A program made the translations under genes and the position numbers. Below the pieces are notes generated by a model. It was not told the DNA's origin and ran no database searches. It saw nothing but the letters and a program-made list of their open reading frames with translations. 64,000 nucleotides of DNA from Pseudomonadota bacterium (GTDB lineage: Bacteria; SZUA-182; DTGQ01), in contig DAOURK010000005.1 of NCBI GenBank assembly GCA_030625085.1, positions 1-64,000 on the forward strand. Direction: 5' to 3'. Below, one piece after another: positions 30,837-40,933 of the stretch (position 1 is the stretch's first letter; each line of letters opens with the position of its first letter).

Positions 30837-31577
30837 TTACATATACATACCGCCGTTTACATTAAGGACCTGTCCTGTGATGTAACTTGCCTCTTCGGAA
30901 GCCAGAAAAAGAATAGCGCAGGCCACATCGCGGACATTTCCTAGTCTTTTTAATGGTATTAAATCTTCCAATTTCGCTCTGCTTGCTTCAGGTAAGGCCC
31001 TGGTCATCTCTGTATCAATATAGCCCGGAGCTACCGCATTTACCGTGATCCCTTTAGCCGCCAACTCTCGAGCGGCTGTTTTAGTCAAGCCAATCAGCCC
31101 GGCTTTTGAAGCCGAATAATTAGCCTGTCCCGGATTGCCCATTAAGCCCACTACCGAAACCAAGTTAATAATTGTTCCTTTTCTTTGTTTTAACATGTAA
31201 CGACTAACTGCCTTAAGACAAAGAAAGGCCCCTTTTAAATTAATTGAAAGTACAGTATCCCAGGCAGCCTCCGACATTCGCAAAATAAGGGAATCCCTGG
31301 TAATCCCGGCATTGTTGACCAGAATATCAATTTTGCCGAATTTATGAACAGCCTCAGCCACAGATTCTTTTACTTCCTGTTCAATGGTTACATTCATGGT
31401 CAAAGGTAAGTATTCACCACCAAAAGATTCAAACTCATGGGTATTTTTACAAAGTAAATCTTCATTTACATCCACAGCCACAATATTTGCTCCCTTTTGA
31501 GCTAAAGTCAAGGCTGTTTCCTTGCCGATTCCCTGGGCCGCTCCGGTAATAAAAGCAACTCTACCACTTAAATCCAT
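30837..31577 (-). CDS. fabG: 3-oxoacyl-ACP reductase
   Basis: [41 protein letters not shown]. Confidence 0.96.
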   Translation of the reverse strand: MDLSGRVAFITGAAQGIGKETALTLAQKGANIVAVDVNEDLLCKNTHEFESFGGEYLPLTMNVTIEQEVKESVAEAVHKFGKIDILVNNAGITRDSLILRMSEAAWDTVLSINLKGAFLCLKAVSRYMLKQRKGTIINLVSVVGLMGNPGQANYSASKAGLIGLTKTAARELAAKGITVNAVAPGYIDTEMTRALPEASRAKLEDLIPLKRLGNVRDVACAILFLASEEASYITGQVLNVNGGMYM

Positions 31578-31667
31578 AATGTATCCTTAATTATAAAACA
31601 ATCCACCTGCATCAGGAAAGAATCTATCTTTTTCCAATATTTAAGATGTTAAATCTAAAATCTCCTT

Positions 31668-32951
31668 TTATTGACTTTCGACCTCTTTCCAATTGCGAAT
31701 ATCTGAAAAAGAAGAAGAACCACCGCCAGTACCACCACTTTGGGATAAATCAGCATAAATAATCTGCCACCGGGGAGGATATGCGGCTTCTTTATACCAC
31801 ATTATAAAATTATGAGCAATCAAGGATCCTTCTATTTTAGCTCCTTCATGAATTATGAACTGATAATAGGGAGCTAAAATAATACCATATAATTGACTGT
31901 TTTTAAATATTTCAACCACTGGCAAAGGAGTATTTCGGGTATATCTATTAAAACCGAGCAGGGTAAAATCTCCGGGATTTCCATCTTTATTAATGAAACC
32001 ATCTTTTTGCAGCTTAAAGTCGTTCGTATGTTGTCTTGAATATAAAAAAATGGTAACCGGACCACTTACCCTCAATCGCGCACCTTGTTCTACAGTAAGT
32101 TTTTCTAAAAAATAGTTTCCAGAAGGGAGGGTATAGGTTTTATTTTTTTTTACTATTAATCGGGCAGTTTTAATTTCTCCAAAACCAATATTAAAATAAT
32201 ATTTAGCGCCACCAAGGTCTAACCATTGTTTAATATTAGAACTAGTATGCTCAATAATGTTAGAATTATCATTTTTATCAATAGATCGTATATCATCTTT
32301 ATATAATAAGTCATAGAATTCATTCCAAATTTTTATATACTCATCTCTTTTTGTCCTTTGAATAATAGGACCTCTAAATATAATATTCCTATAAAATGGA
32401 TCACTTATGACGATATCTCCAGTCTGAAGCGCATAGGAACTATCTTTTCCATCAATTAAGCCCGGAAGATTGATTGTGCTGAAGTCATTATGAACATAGA
32501 CTGCCCCCTCAATATACTTATCCCTGTAATAGACCCCCCAATCCGATTCAGTGTCTTGTTTTCCTATAATATCAGCCTTAAGGGTCCTTTTTACCCAAAT
32601 AGGAGATTTTACATCGCGCGGATACCATCCCTCGGACGTATATTCTGTTTTATCATTAGGGTCGTTCCATACATAATACTCTCCTCCTCCAAAATCTGGA
32701 TCAATAAGCTCAATATTATTCAAATAGGAAATCTTTTTTAAACCAGCCTGGGCAATATAAAAGGCCTTAATAGAGCTGATTCCTCTTTCCAGTTGACGAA
32801 CCTGATTTTCCTGAAAACTCAAATATGCCCCGGCAAAAAGGATTAGGGCAAAGGATATCAAACTTGAATAGACAATTAATATATAGCCCGCTTTATTATT
32901 GAATTTACAACACAAGGTAGTTTTTTCTGTATCTGCTGACATGAAAAACAC
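31668..32951 (-). CDS. Type IV pilus-associated (PilX/minor pilin-like) protein
   Basis: KAGYILIVYSSLISFALILFAGAYLSFQENQ..FYIAQAGLKKI pilin-like N-terminus; secreted beta-rich remainder. Confidence 0.6.
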   Translation of the reverse strand: MFFMSADTEKTTLCCKFNNKAGYILIVYSSLISFALILFAGAYLSFQENQVRQLERGISSIKAFYIAQAGLKKISYLNNIELIDPDFGGGEYYVWNDPNDKTEYTSEGWYPRDVKSPIWVKRTLKADIIGKQDTESDWGVYYRDKYIEGAVYVHNDFSTINLPGLIDGKDSSYALQTGDIVISDPFYRNIIFRGPIIQRTKRDEYIKIWNEFYDLLYKDDIRSIDKNDNSNIIEHTSSNIKQWLDLGGAKYYFNIGFGEIKTARLIVKKNKTYTLPSGNYFLEKLTVEQGARLRVSGPVTIFLYSRQHTNDFKLQKDGFINKDGNPGDFTLLGFNRYTRNTPLPVVEIFKNSQLYGIILAPYYQFIIHEGAKIEGSLIAHNFIMWYKEAAYPPRWQIIYADLSQSGGTGGGSSSFSDIRNWKEVESQ

Positions 32952-33033
32952 CGTGGTTTATTCTTTTGTTACAATAAATTCCCATAATTTCAAAAAAACT
33001 TTTTATTCATTCTCATATAAAAATCTTACGTAG

Positions 33034-33963
33034 CTAGGTTTGCAAATTGAGATACTTCTCTAAACCATCCAAATCTCCAATGGCCAAAGTTTGTGCTTGA
33101 TTATCAATTCGACGTAAAAGATTGGACAATACCTTTCCGGGACCAATCTCAACAAAAAGTTTAACGCCCCTGGCGATTAAAAAACGCATAGACTCTTCCC
33201 ATCTGAGGACAGAAGAAATCTGCCGGACAAGAGAAGGCCGAATTTCATCTTGCCTATTAATAATTTTGGCATCTACATTACTTATCACTGGAATTTGAGG
33301 CGCCTTTATTTGGATAGTGTCAAGATGTTCTTGTAATAATTCACCAGCTCTTTTCATCAATGGACAATGAGAGGGAACACTCACGTCCAGAATAATACAC
33401 CGTTTAGCCCCTGCCTTTTTTGCTTCAGCTATAAAACCTTCAACAGGGTCTTTTTCTCCGGCAATTACAATTTGCCCCAGGCAATTTTCATTGGCAATAA
33501 AAACTTGCCCTTCAATACCCAATATTTTGAAAAGATTAACAATTTTTTCTTTAGGCCACCCTAAAACAGCCGCCATTGCCCCGTTCCCCTCCTTCACAGA
33601 GGTTTGCATAAACTGGGCTCTTGAGCGCACTGTTTTTACTGCATCAGTAAAAGATAAAACCTCGGCAGCCACCAAAGCACTATATTCGCCCAAACTATGG
33701 CCGGATACAAAATCAGCCCGAAGCCGGCCTTTTTGTAATACCCTCAATATAGCTGTACTGACGGTCAATATAGCAGGTTGCGTATTTATTGTCAATCCTA
33801 ATTCTTTGTCCGGTCCTTCAAAACAAAGCCGCTTAATATCTTGTCCCAAAACTTCATTGGCCTCTTCAAATACAGCCCGCGCTTCCGGATAAACCTCACA
33901 GATATCCTTACCCATGCCTACAAATTGGGACCCCTGACCGGGAAAAAGAAAAGCTGTTTTCAA
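33034..33963 (-). CDS. fabD: Malonyl-CoA:ACP transacylase
   Basis: FLFPGQGSQFVGMG, SGHSLGEYSALVAA, VSVPSHCPLM, EIGPGKVL. Confidence 0.96.
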   Translation of the reverse strand: MKTAFLFPGQGSQFVGMGKDICEVYPEARAVFEEANEVLGQDIKRLCFEGPDKELGLTINTQPAILTVSTAILRVLQKGRLRADFVSGHSLGEYSALVAAEVLSFTDAVKTVRSRAQFMQTSVKEGNGAMAAVLGWPKEKIVNLFKILGIEGQVFIANENCLGQIVIAGEKDPVEGFIAEAKKAGAKRCIILDVSVPSHCPLMKRAGELLQEHLDTIQIKAPQIPVISNVDAKIINRQDEIRPSLVRQISSVLRWEESMRFLIARGVKLFVEIGPGKVLSNLLRRIDNQAQTLAIGDLDGLEKYLNLQT

Positions 33964-34059
33964 AACATCTCTCCCTAACCTAAATCTCTGCCTATATTTT
34001 TATGATCCAAAACCTCAATTTTAATGGGAGGCTTGCCAAAATATTCTGCCTTCACTCTC

Positions 34060-34161
34060 TTATAGAAATTTTCAAAAAAAATAATTTTACAATCCATATT
34101 TAGGTAATAGGTGCGCAGGGGTTTAGCCTTGAATTTTAGCAGGGCTAAAGCCCTGCGCTAC
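34060..34161. repeat. Reverse-orientation, partly degenerate copy of the CTATAG / GTAGCGCAGGG element
   Basis: tatagaaattttcaaaaaaaataattttacaatccatatt ... gtgcgcaggggtttagcctt ... agcagggctaaagccctgcgctac. Confidence 0.7.
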
Positions 34162-34289
34162 GACAAAAAAACAAGTAGATAAAACCCTGTTGAACAAAAT
34201 GACCATTAATTAATGAAAAAAGTAACATGAGAATTTCTGAACATTACCTGAAAAGCCTTAGAGGAAAAAAACATTCCTGTATTATTGAC

Positions 34290-35486
34290 CTAAAGCACTT
34301 CCTTGAATTTTTGGGTGAGAGAAGGGACAATTTCAAATAGATCTCCTACTAATCCATAATCAGCTACAGAAAAAATTGGCGCCTCAGGGTCTTTGTTAAT
34401 AGCCACAATGCGCTCAGAAGACTGCATTCCCACCAAATGTTGAATGGCCCCGGAGATACCGCATGCTATATACAGTTTGGGGCAGACAGTTTTGCCGGTT
34501 TGACCGACCTGATGGGAGTAAGGAATCCAATCAGCATCTACCGCGGCTCGAGAGGCGCCTACGGCTGCACCAAGAGTCTTGGCCAAATTTTGCAACAAGG
34601 TAAAATTTTTTGCCTCTCGTAACCCTCTTCCGCCGGCAACAATAATATCTGCTTCAGTTATATTTACCTGTTCGGTCAGATCCTTAACAAAAGAAACCAG
34701 ATTTGTTCTGGAAGAAAAAAGTTTTTCGGGGACAGACTCCACATGGACTTTTCCTGAACATATTGATGAATATAAGCCTTTTTTCATCACCTTAGGACGC
34801 ACAGTAGCCATTTGGGGACGATGCACGGGGGAAACAATAGTGGCCATAATATTGCCGCCAAAAGCTGGGCGAGTTTGTAATAAAAGCCGTTGCTCCAAAT
34901 CAATTTCCAACCCTGTACAGTCGGCTGTCAACCCTGCTTTGAGTCGAATGGCTACTCTGGGGATAAAAGATCGTCCAATGCTGGTGGCGCCGCTCAAAAC
35001 AATTTCCGGCTTGTATTTATTAATGAGATGACTTAATACATTTGTGTATGTATCATCATGAAAATCCCGCAGCTTTGGATGATCCACTAAGCAAACCCGA
35101 TCAACACCATAATGTAGCAATTTTTCAGCTTCCTCGCTCAGATTGGAACCTAAAGCAATTGCCCACAAAGGTGTTTGCAACTTCTCCGCCAAACGCCTCC
35201 CCTCGCCCAGTAATTCATAAACTACCTCAACAATATGTCCGTGTCGTTGTTCAGCAAAAACCCACACCCCCTCATACTCATATGAATTTTGTGTAGCGGA
35301 TTGAATCTTTGCTTCCTCCTCCACACGAATGGCCTCTGTTGGACAAATATCCACACATGCCCGGCAAAGGATACACTGGTCATTTACCTGAGCACGGTTT
35401 CCAACTAAATCGATAGCCGAATAAAGACAACTGGGGACACATTCTCCACAACCGGTACAAATTTCTTCCTGAATTATTATACCCAT
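34290..35486 (-). CDS. etfA: Electron transfer flavoprotein alpha subunit with N-terminal 2[4Fe-4S] ferredoxin domain
   Basis: CTGCGECVPSCLYSA and CILCRACVDICPTEA; GGRGLREAKNF, SRAAVDADWIPYSHQVGQTGKTVCPKLYIACGISGAIQH. Confidence 0.93.
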   Translation of the reverse strand: MGIIIQEEICTGCGECVPSCLYSAIDLVGNRAQVNDQCILCRACVDICPTEAIRVEEEAKIQSATQNSYEYEGVWVFAEQRHGHIVEVVYELLGEGRRLAEKLQTPLWAIALGSNLSEEAEKLLHYGVDRVCLVDHPKLRDFHDDTYTNVLSHLINKYKPEIVLSGATSIGRSFIPRVAIRLKAGLTADCTGLEIDLEQRLLLQTRPAFGGNIMATIVSPVHRPQMATVRPKVMKKGLYSSICSGKVHVESVPEKLFSSRTNLVSFVKDLTEQVNITEADIIVAGGRGLREAKNFTLLQNLAKTLGAAVGASRAAVDADWIPYSHQVGQTGKTVCPKLYIACGISGAIQHLVGMQSSERIVAINKDPEAPIFSVADYGLVGDLFEIVPSLTQKFKEVL

Positions 35487-35517
35487 TAAATTATCACCTA
35501 TGATTTCAAGAGAAACA

Positions 35518-36312
35518 TTAAATAATTTTTTGTGCTCTTATTCGCTCTAGCAAGGATTGGGCAATAATACTGGCTTCGCCGGTAAATATTTCACCTTTTG
35601 CTTTAGAGGGTGGAGCAAAAATTGTTTTTACTTGTGTTGGTGAAGCCGAAAGACCAAAGGCATCTTCACCTTCTTTCTCAAGATCAGTCGCTTCCCAAAT
35701 GGGAATTTCCGCCTTTCGAGCCCTCATTTTCCCTTTTAGGGAAGGGAGTCTTGGTTCATTAATTTCTTTTACTACCGTCAGCAAGGCCGGTATTTGGACT
35801 TCTAAACTTTCATAGCCGTCTTCCATCAGACGTTGAGCTTTTACTATGCCTTTATCTTGATCAATTTCTTCAATTTTTCTCACATAAGCAATATGTGGTA
35901 TGTTCAAATGCTCTGCTATACCAGGGCCAACCTGGGCAGTATCTCCATCAATAGCCTGTTTACCGCAGAAAATCAAGCCATAGGGAGCCAGTTTTCGAAT
36001 GGCCAGGGAAAGTGTATACGAGGTAGCATAGGTGTCCGCACCGGCAAATTTTTTATCACTTAAAAGGATGCCCCGGTCTATACCCATGGAAATAGCTTCC
36101 TTGAGAGCTTCTTGAGCTTGGGGTGGCCCCATGGTCATGACAGTAATAGACGCATCCAGTTTCTCCTTCCATCGTAAGGCTTCTTCAATAGCGTAAAGAT
36201 CCATGGGGTTGACAATGCTTGGAACTCCGCTTCGAATCAGTGTGTGAGTTTCCGGATCAATCTTTATATTCCCTGTTTCCGGTACTTGTTTAATACAAAC
36301 GATGATATTCAT
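35518..36312 (-). CDS. etfB: Electron transfer flavoprotein beta subunit
   Basis: IIVCIKQVPETG, NPMDLYAIEEALRWKE, GKQAIDGDTAQVGPGIAEHL, MRARKAEIP. Confidence 0.95.
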   Translation of the reverse strand: MNIIVCIKQVPETGNIKIDPETHTLIRSGVPSIVNPMDLYAIEEALRWKEKLDASITVMTMGPPQAQEALKEAISMGIDRGILLSDKKFAGADTYATSYTLSLAIRKLAPYGLIFCGKQAIDGDTAQVGPGIAEHLNIPHIAYVRKIEEIDQDKGIVKAQRLMEDGYESLEVQIPALLTVVKEINEPRLPSLKGKMRARKAEIPIWEATDLEKEGEDAFGLSASPTQVKTIFAPPSKAKGEIFTGEASIIAQSLLERIRAQKII

Positions 36313-37466
36313 TTTCCTTTGGCCTTCTCTTTAATAAGCTGTAAGGCGATGACATTACGCTGAATTTGATTGGTCCCCTCATAGATTTGGGTAATTTTAG
36401 CATCTCTCATCATTTTTTCAACAGGATAATCCCGCATATAACCATAGCCGCCCAAAATCTGCACCGCATCAGTGGTCACTTTCATGGCCACATCAGAAGC
36501 AAATACTTTGGCCATGGCTGAAATCTTTGAGATGTCCTTAGCACCACTGTCCACATATCGTGCTGCCCCATAAACAAGAAATCGAGCTGCTTCAATCTGG
36601 GTGGCCATATCGGCCATCATATGTTGAATAGCCTGAAAAGATATAATTGGCTTTCCAAATTGGATTCTCTCTCGGGCATAGACTAGGGCTTCATCCAATG
36701 CTCCCTGTGCTATTCCTATCGCTTGAGCCCCTATGCCCGGCCGAGAGGTATCTAAGGTTTTCATGGCTACAATAAACCCCATCCCTTCTCGAGCTAAAAG
36801 ATTTTCTTTGGGAATTTTACAGTCTGTAAAAATTAACTCTCGTGTGCTGGAAGACCTTATGCCCAACTTCTTTTCCTTTTTGCCGAATTCAAACCCTGGA
36901 GTACCCTTCTCCACAATAAAAGCGCTGGCCCCTCGACTCCCCCTTGCCTTATCCGTCATGGCAATGACTGTATAAATTTCAGCTTCGCCTCCATTAGTAA
37001 TCCATTGTTTGGTTCCATTAAGCACATATTCGTTCCCTTCCAAACGAGCTGTGGTTTGAATTCCTCCGGCATCGCTGCCTGCATTGGCTTCGGTTAAAGC
37101 AAAAGCAACCAATTTTTCCCCTTGGGCAATTGCCGACAAATATTTCTTTTTCTGCTGATCATTTCCGAACAAAAGAAGAGGAAAGGTCCCCAAGGCGCTG
37201 GTTGCAAAGCAAAGAGCCACACCGGCACACACGCGACTCAGCTCTTCCACAACCAGGCACAATTCAAAGCATCCTCCAGATGTTCCACCATATTCCTCTG
37301 GTAAATAAATGCCAAAAAGATCCGCTTCAGCCAAATTTTTCATAATTGACCACGGGAATTCCTCTTTTTCGTCTAATTCTACTCTAAGGGGCAAAATCTT
37401 TTCCTGAGCAATCCTTCGGGCTAAATCACGAATCATTTCTTGCTCTTCTGTCAGAAAATAATCCAT
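36309..37466 (-). CDS. Acyl-CoA dehydrogenase family protein
   Basis: FALTEANAGSDAGGIQTTA, NGTKQWITNG, RIQFGKPI, ILGGYGYMRDYPVEKMMRDAKITQIYEGTNQIQR. Confidence 0.96.
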   Translation of the reverse strand: MDYFLTEEQEMIRDLARRIAQEKILPLRVELDEKEEFPWSIMKNLAEADLFGIYLPEEYGGTSGGCFELCLVVEELSRVCAGVALCFATSALGTFPLLLFGNDQQKKKYLSAIAQGEKLVAFALTEANAGSDAGGIQTTARLEGNEYVLNGTKQWITNGGEAEIYTVIAMTDKARGSRGASAFIVEKGTPGFEFGKKEKKLGIRSSSTRELIFTDCKIPKENLLAREGMGFIVAMKTLDTSRPGIGAQAIGIAQGALDEALVYARERIQFGKPIISFQAIQHMMADMATQIEAARFLVYGAARYVDSGAKDISKISAMAKVFASDVAMKVTTDAVQILGGYGYMRDYPVEKMMRDAKITQIYEGTNQIQRNVIALQLIKEKAKGK

Positions 37467-37510
37467 TTCCGATTCCTTTTAATTTTATATTATATAATTT
37501 TGTTAATTAT

Positions 37511-37614
37511 AATGAACTCGTTAAAAGTCCCAAATTAACCATTTCAATTATTATAAGTATCTGATTTTATAAGACAATATTTTTATAAATCTGACTTTTT
37601 ACGATTGCATCAAT
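37511..37614. repeat. Inverted-repeat element with TCGTAAAAAGTC-type ends
   Basis: aatgaactcgttaaaagtc ... gactttttacgattgcatcaatt; same end family as 15993..16140. Confidence 0.6.
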
Positions 37615-37748
37615 TATAATTTTTATTAAAAATAACTCGCTTATCATTATATAATTATCATTCTCCAGATGTAAGTGGTCAAGATGAAATTCACAGGTTC
37701 TGAATTCTAATTTCTCAATCCTCACTTATTACTTTGTATTATACCTTC

Positions 37749-38729
37749 CTACCACCTAACTAAACTCGATGCCCAGGTCAATCCTCCACCAAAAGCAGCA
37801 AAACATACAATGTCTCCTTGATGAACTTTCCCGTTTTTATTTAATTCATCCAGGGTAATTGGCATACTGGCTGTAGAAGTATTTCCATATTTTTGTATGG
37901 TCAGAGGGATTTTATTCTCAGGGATTGACAACCTTTGGGCTACAGCATTAATAATACGAGTATTAGCCTGGTGAAAAATAAAAAAATCTATATTATCAAT
38001 GGGAATACCCACGGAAGAAGCAGCCTGTTCAATAGCCTCAGTCATGGCTTTAATAGCAGTTTTAAAAATTTCATTTCCCTTCATGGTAATATAGTGCAAC
38101 CGATTCTGCACTGTCTCCTCTGAAGCCGGCCTTAAGGATCCGCCGGCTGGCACTTGCAACATCTCACTCATCGCGCCATCGGAGTATAAGTGAGAACAAA
38201 GAACTCCTTGCTCTTTTTCCCTGGTTCTTAAAATCACTGCGCCAGCCCCATCTCCAAAAAGAATACAAGTATTACGATCAGTCCAATCGGTAATTTTTGA
38301 AAGTGTATCAGCCCCCAAAATGAGGATATTTTGATATTGACCGCTTTTTATTAATTGATCTCCAACCTCGAGTGCATAGAGAAAACCGGAACAAGCTGCA
38401 GAAATATCAAAGGCAGCGGCCTTTCGAGCGTCAATTTTTTTTTGGACCATGCACCCGGTTGAAGGAAAAAGCATATCTGGTGTTACTGTAGCCGTAATAA
38501 TTAAATCCAAGTCATTGGCCTCAAGCCCCGCATCCTCTAAGGCCGATTGAGCTGCTTTAACAGCCAAATCCGAAGTTGCCTCATCTTTTCTCGCAATATG
38601 TCGTTCAACAATACCGGTTCGTGTGCGTATCCATTCATCACTGGTATCAATCATTTTCTCCAGAGCGAAATTTGAAATTATCTCATCCGGAACATATGAT
38701 CCAGTTCCCGCAATGTAGGTATATTTCAT
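37749..38729 (-). CDS. fabH: Beta-ketoacyl-ACP synthase III
   Basis: DEWIRTRTGI, FDISAACSGFLYAL, FFIFHQANTRII, YGNTSTASMPI. Confidence 0.96.
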   Translation of the reverse strand: MKYTYIAGTGSYVPDEIISNFALEKMIDTSDEWIRTRTGIVERHIARKDEATSDLAVKAAQSALEDAGLEANDLDLIITATVTPDMLFPSTGCMVQKKIDARKAAAFDISAACSGFLYALEVGDQLIKSGQYQNILILGADTLSKITDWTDRNTCILFGDGAGAVILRTREKEQGVLCSHLYSDGAMSEMLQVPAGGSLRPASEETVQNRLHYITMKGNEIFKTAIKAMTEAIEQAASSVGIPIDNIDFFIFHQANTRIINAVAQRLSIPENKIPLTIQKYGNTSTASMPITLDELNKNGKVHQGDIVCFAAFGGGLTWASSLVRW

Positions 38730-38821
38730 CTCTCTCCATTTTTTTGTGTGTTCGTGTAATGATAAGGAGTCAAATTAAAGTACTTGCTGTCATAGTATTT
38801 GTTTTGTTTTCTCGTGACGCT

Positions 38822-39820
38822 CTAATCATTTATAGGGAGGGTTGAAATATTTTGGATATGACTATTTATATCACGCTGTATAAAACCCGTAGCTACTTTG
38901 ATGGCATTCTTAATCGCCTTTGCCCCTGATATTCCGTGACATATAATACAAACTCCATTAATTCCTAATAAAGGGGCCCCTCCATATTCATCATAATCAA
39001 TTTTTCTTTTGAACTTCCTAAAGCATGGCCGCATTAAAAAATAGCCAAGCTTCCAAAGAAATTTTTTAGGTATCTCTTGCTGAAAATAAATAGCGATCAT
39101 CTCAGCCACACTCTCGCTGATTTTAAGGGCTATATTTCCTGTAAACCCATCACAAACAACTACATCCACATTCCCTGTATATAAATTCTTCCCCTCAACA
39201 TTACCAATAAAATTTAATCCTTCATTTTTAATAGCTTTAAATGATTCCTTGGTTAGCTCATTGCCCTTGCTTTCTTCCTCTCCAATATTCAATAACCCTA
39301 CCTTCGGTTTCTTGATTCCAAGAAAATCTTTAGCATAAATATTGCCCATAATGGCAAATTGCAATAAATGACGTGGTCTGCAATCCACATTGGCCCCAAC
39401 ATCCAATAATAAAGCCACACCTTTAACTGTTGGCAAAATAGTAGCAATAGCAGGACGCTCCACACCCTTCAAAGCGCCCAAAAGTATTTTAGCAGTGGCC
39501 ATAGCCGCCCCTGTATTCCCTGCAGTAACAAGAGCGTCTGCCTCTCCGGATTTAACCAGCTCTATAGCCAGACGAATAGAAGACTTCTTTTTCTTTCGGA
39601 TGGCGGCAGCCGCTGATTCATCCATTTCAACAACTTCCGGGGCATGTTTGATATGAATTTTCAGGCCTTGAACATTGTGATGAGCTAACTCACTATTAAG
39701 GATATCTTGATCTCCAACTAAAATCACCTCAACACCAAACTCTTTAGCCGCCTGAATTGTCCCTTCCAGGATAACTTTGGGGCCCCGATCTCCTCCCATT
39801 GCGTCTATGGCTATTCTCAC
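38822..39820 (-). CDS. plsX: Phosphate acyltransferase PlsX
   Basis: MRIAIDAMGGDRGP, ALVTAGNTGAAMA, LLDVGANVDCRP, VCDGFTGNIALK. Confidence 0.96.
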   Translation of the reverse strand: MRIAIDAMGGDRGPKVILEGTIQAAKEFGVEVILVGDQDILNSELAHHNVQGLKIHIKHAPEVVEMDESAAAAIRKKKKSSIRLAIELVKSGEADALVTAGNTGAAMATAKILLGALKGVERPAIATILPTVKGVALLLDVGANVDCRPRHLLQFAIMGNIYAKDFLGIKKPKVGLLNIGEEESKGNELTKESFKAIKNEGLNFIGNVEGKNLYTGNVDVVVCDGFTGNIALKISESVAEMIAIYFQQEIPKKFLWKLGYFLMRPCFRKFKRKIDYDEYGGAPLLGINGVCIICHGISGAKAIKNAIKVATGFIQRDINSHIQNISTLPIND

Positions 39821-39829
39821 GGTTTCCTC

Positions 39830-40015
39830 TTATACCTTCTCTTTTACTTCAAGGACCTTCCGCCCATTATAATGACCACAGTTCAGACACACCGCATGAG
39901 GGAGTTTTGTTTCTTGACACTGCGGGCACGTTGTATAGGTAGGTGGAGATAATTTATAGTGAGTACGCCTCTTATCTCGTCTGGCCTTTGAGATTTTTCT
40001 TTTCGGTAAAGCCAT
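39830..40015 (-). CDS. rpmF: 50S ribosomal protein L32
   Basis: [31 protein letters not shown]. Confidence 0.95.
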   Translation of the reverse strand: MALPKRKISKARRDKRRTHYKLSPPTYTTCPQCQETKLPHAVCLNCGHYNGRKVLEVKEKV

Positions 40016-40018
40016 ACT

Positions 40019-40570
40019 TTATTCCTCCTTAAATCTTCGACTTGGCATTGTTTTCTTAGAGACTAAATTCTGTAATTTAGACCAGCGAGGATCAATTGTT
40101 TTCCCGACACAAACGCATTTACACTGATTTAAATTTTGCCCGCAATATGGGCACAACCCTTTGCAGTCCTCGTTACAGATGGGTATCATCGGGACAGCCA
40201 ATATTATCTGTTCTCTTACTACCTCGGTTAAATCAATAATACCCTCTTTATAAAATCCGATATCCAAATCTTCTTTTTCCAGTTCCATTTCTTCTTCCTG
40301 GATGTCAGAAGAAAAAGGCTCAAAAACAACCTGAAAATCTTCCCCTATAGAATAGGGGAAATGTTCTAGACAGCGGCTACATTCCAAGTCTACTTGAGTT
40401 TCAATAGTCCCTTTTATCAAAATTTTATTATTGATTTTTCGAATTCTTGTCACAACTTGCACTTCTTTTTTTAATACGAGCTCATCAACAGAAAAATTAA
40501 ATTCTGATATGGGGGCATTAAAAACAACATCCGCTTCTGTGCCGGTTATATCGTTGACGTCAAGTTTCAT
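40019..40570 (-). CDS. yceD: DUF177 (YceD) family protein
   Basis: ECSRCLEHFPYSI, PICNEDCKGLCPYCGQNLNQCKC; position before rpmF. Confidence 0.88.
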   Translation of the reverse strand: MKLDVNDITGTEADVVFNAPISEFNFSVDELVLKKEVQVVTRIRKINNKILIKGTIETQVDLECSRCLEHFPYSIGEDFQVVFEPFSSDIQEEEMELEKEDLDIGFYKEGIIDLTEVVREQIILAVPMIPICNEDCKGLCPYCGQNLNQCKCVCVGKTIDPRWSKLQNLVSKKTMPSRRFKEE

Positions 40571-40814
40571 TTTTGATTCCCCCTTAGCACAAGGCTTAAA
40601 AAATGGGATTTTATTTTAAGGAGAAACTCTACATTTTGTCAAGTCAATTTTTGGCAATTTTCTTTTATGTAAATAAAATCCAGTCCCTTATCTCATTAAA
40701 AAAATTCAGCCTCGTGTTTTAAATATTCTTTCCCTTCCATGATAGAATAATATAAAAGTGCATCTTGGTCAATAGAAGACCCTAAAAATAAGCTTGACTG
40801 AGTAAAAAGATGGG

Positions 40815-40870
40815 TTCTATAATTTATAGGATTTCAGATATTACTTTTGATGCACTCATTTTTCTATAGC
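40815..40870. repeat. Solo end fragment of the CTATAG MITE-like family
   Basis: ttctataatttataggatttcagatattacttttgatgcactcatttttctatag, matching the left end at 10788 and 13809; no core. Confidence 0.5.
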
Positions 40871-40933
40871 TAATGGTGAAAAACTTATATTACTATCAAT
40901 CAATCCCAAAAATCATAGAAGGATATGTAACGA

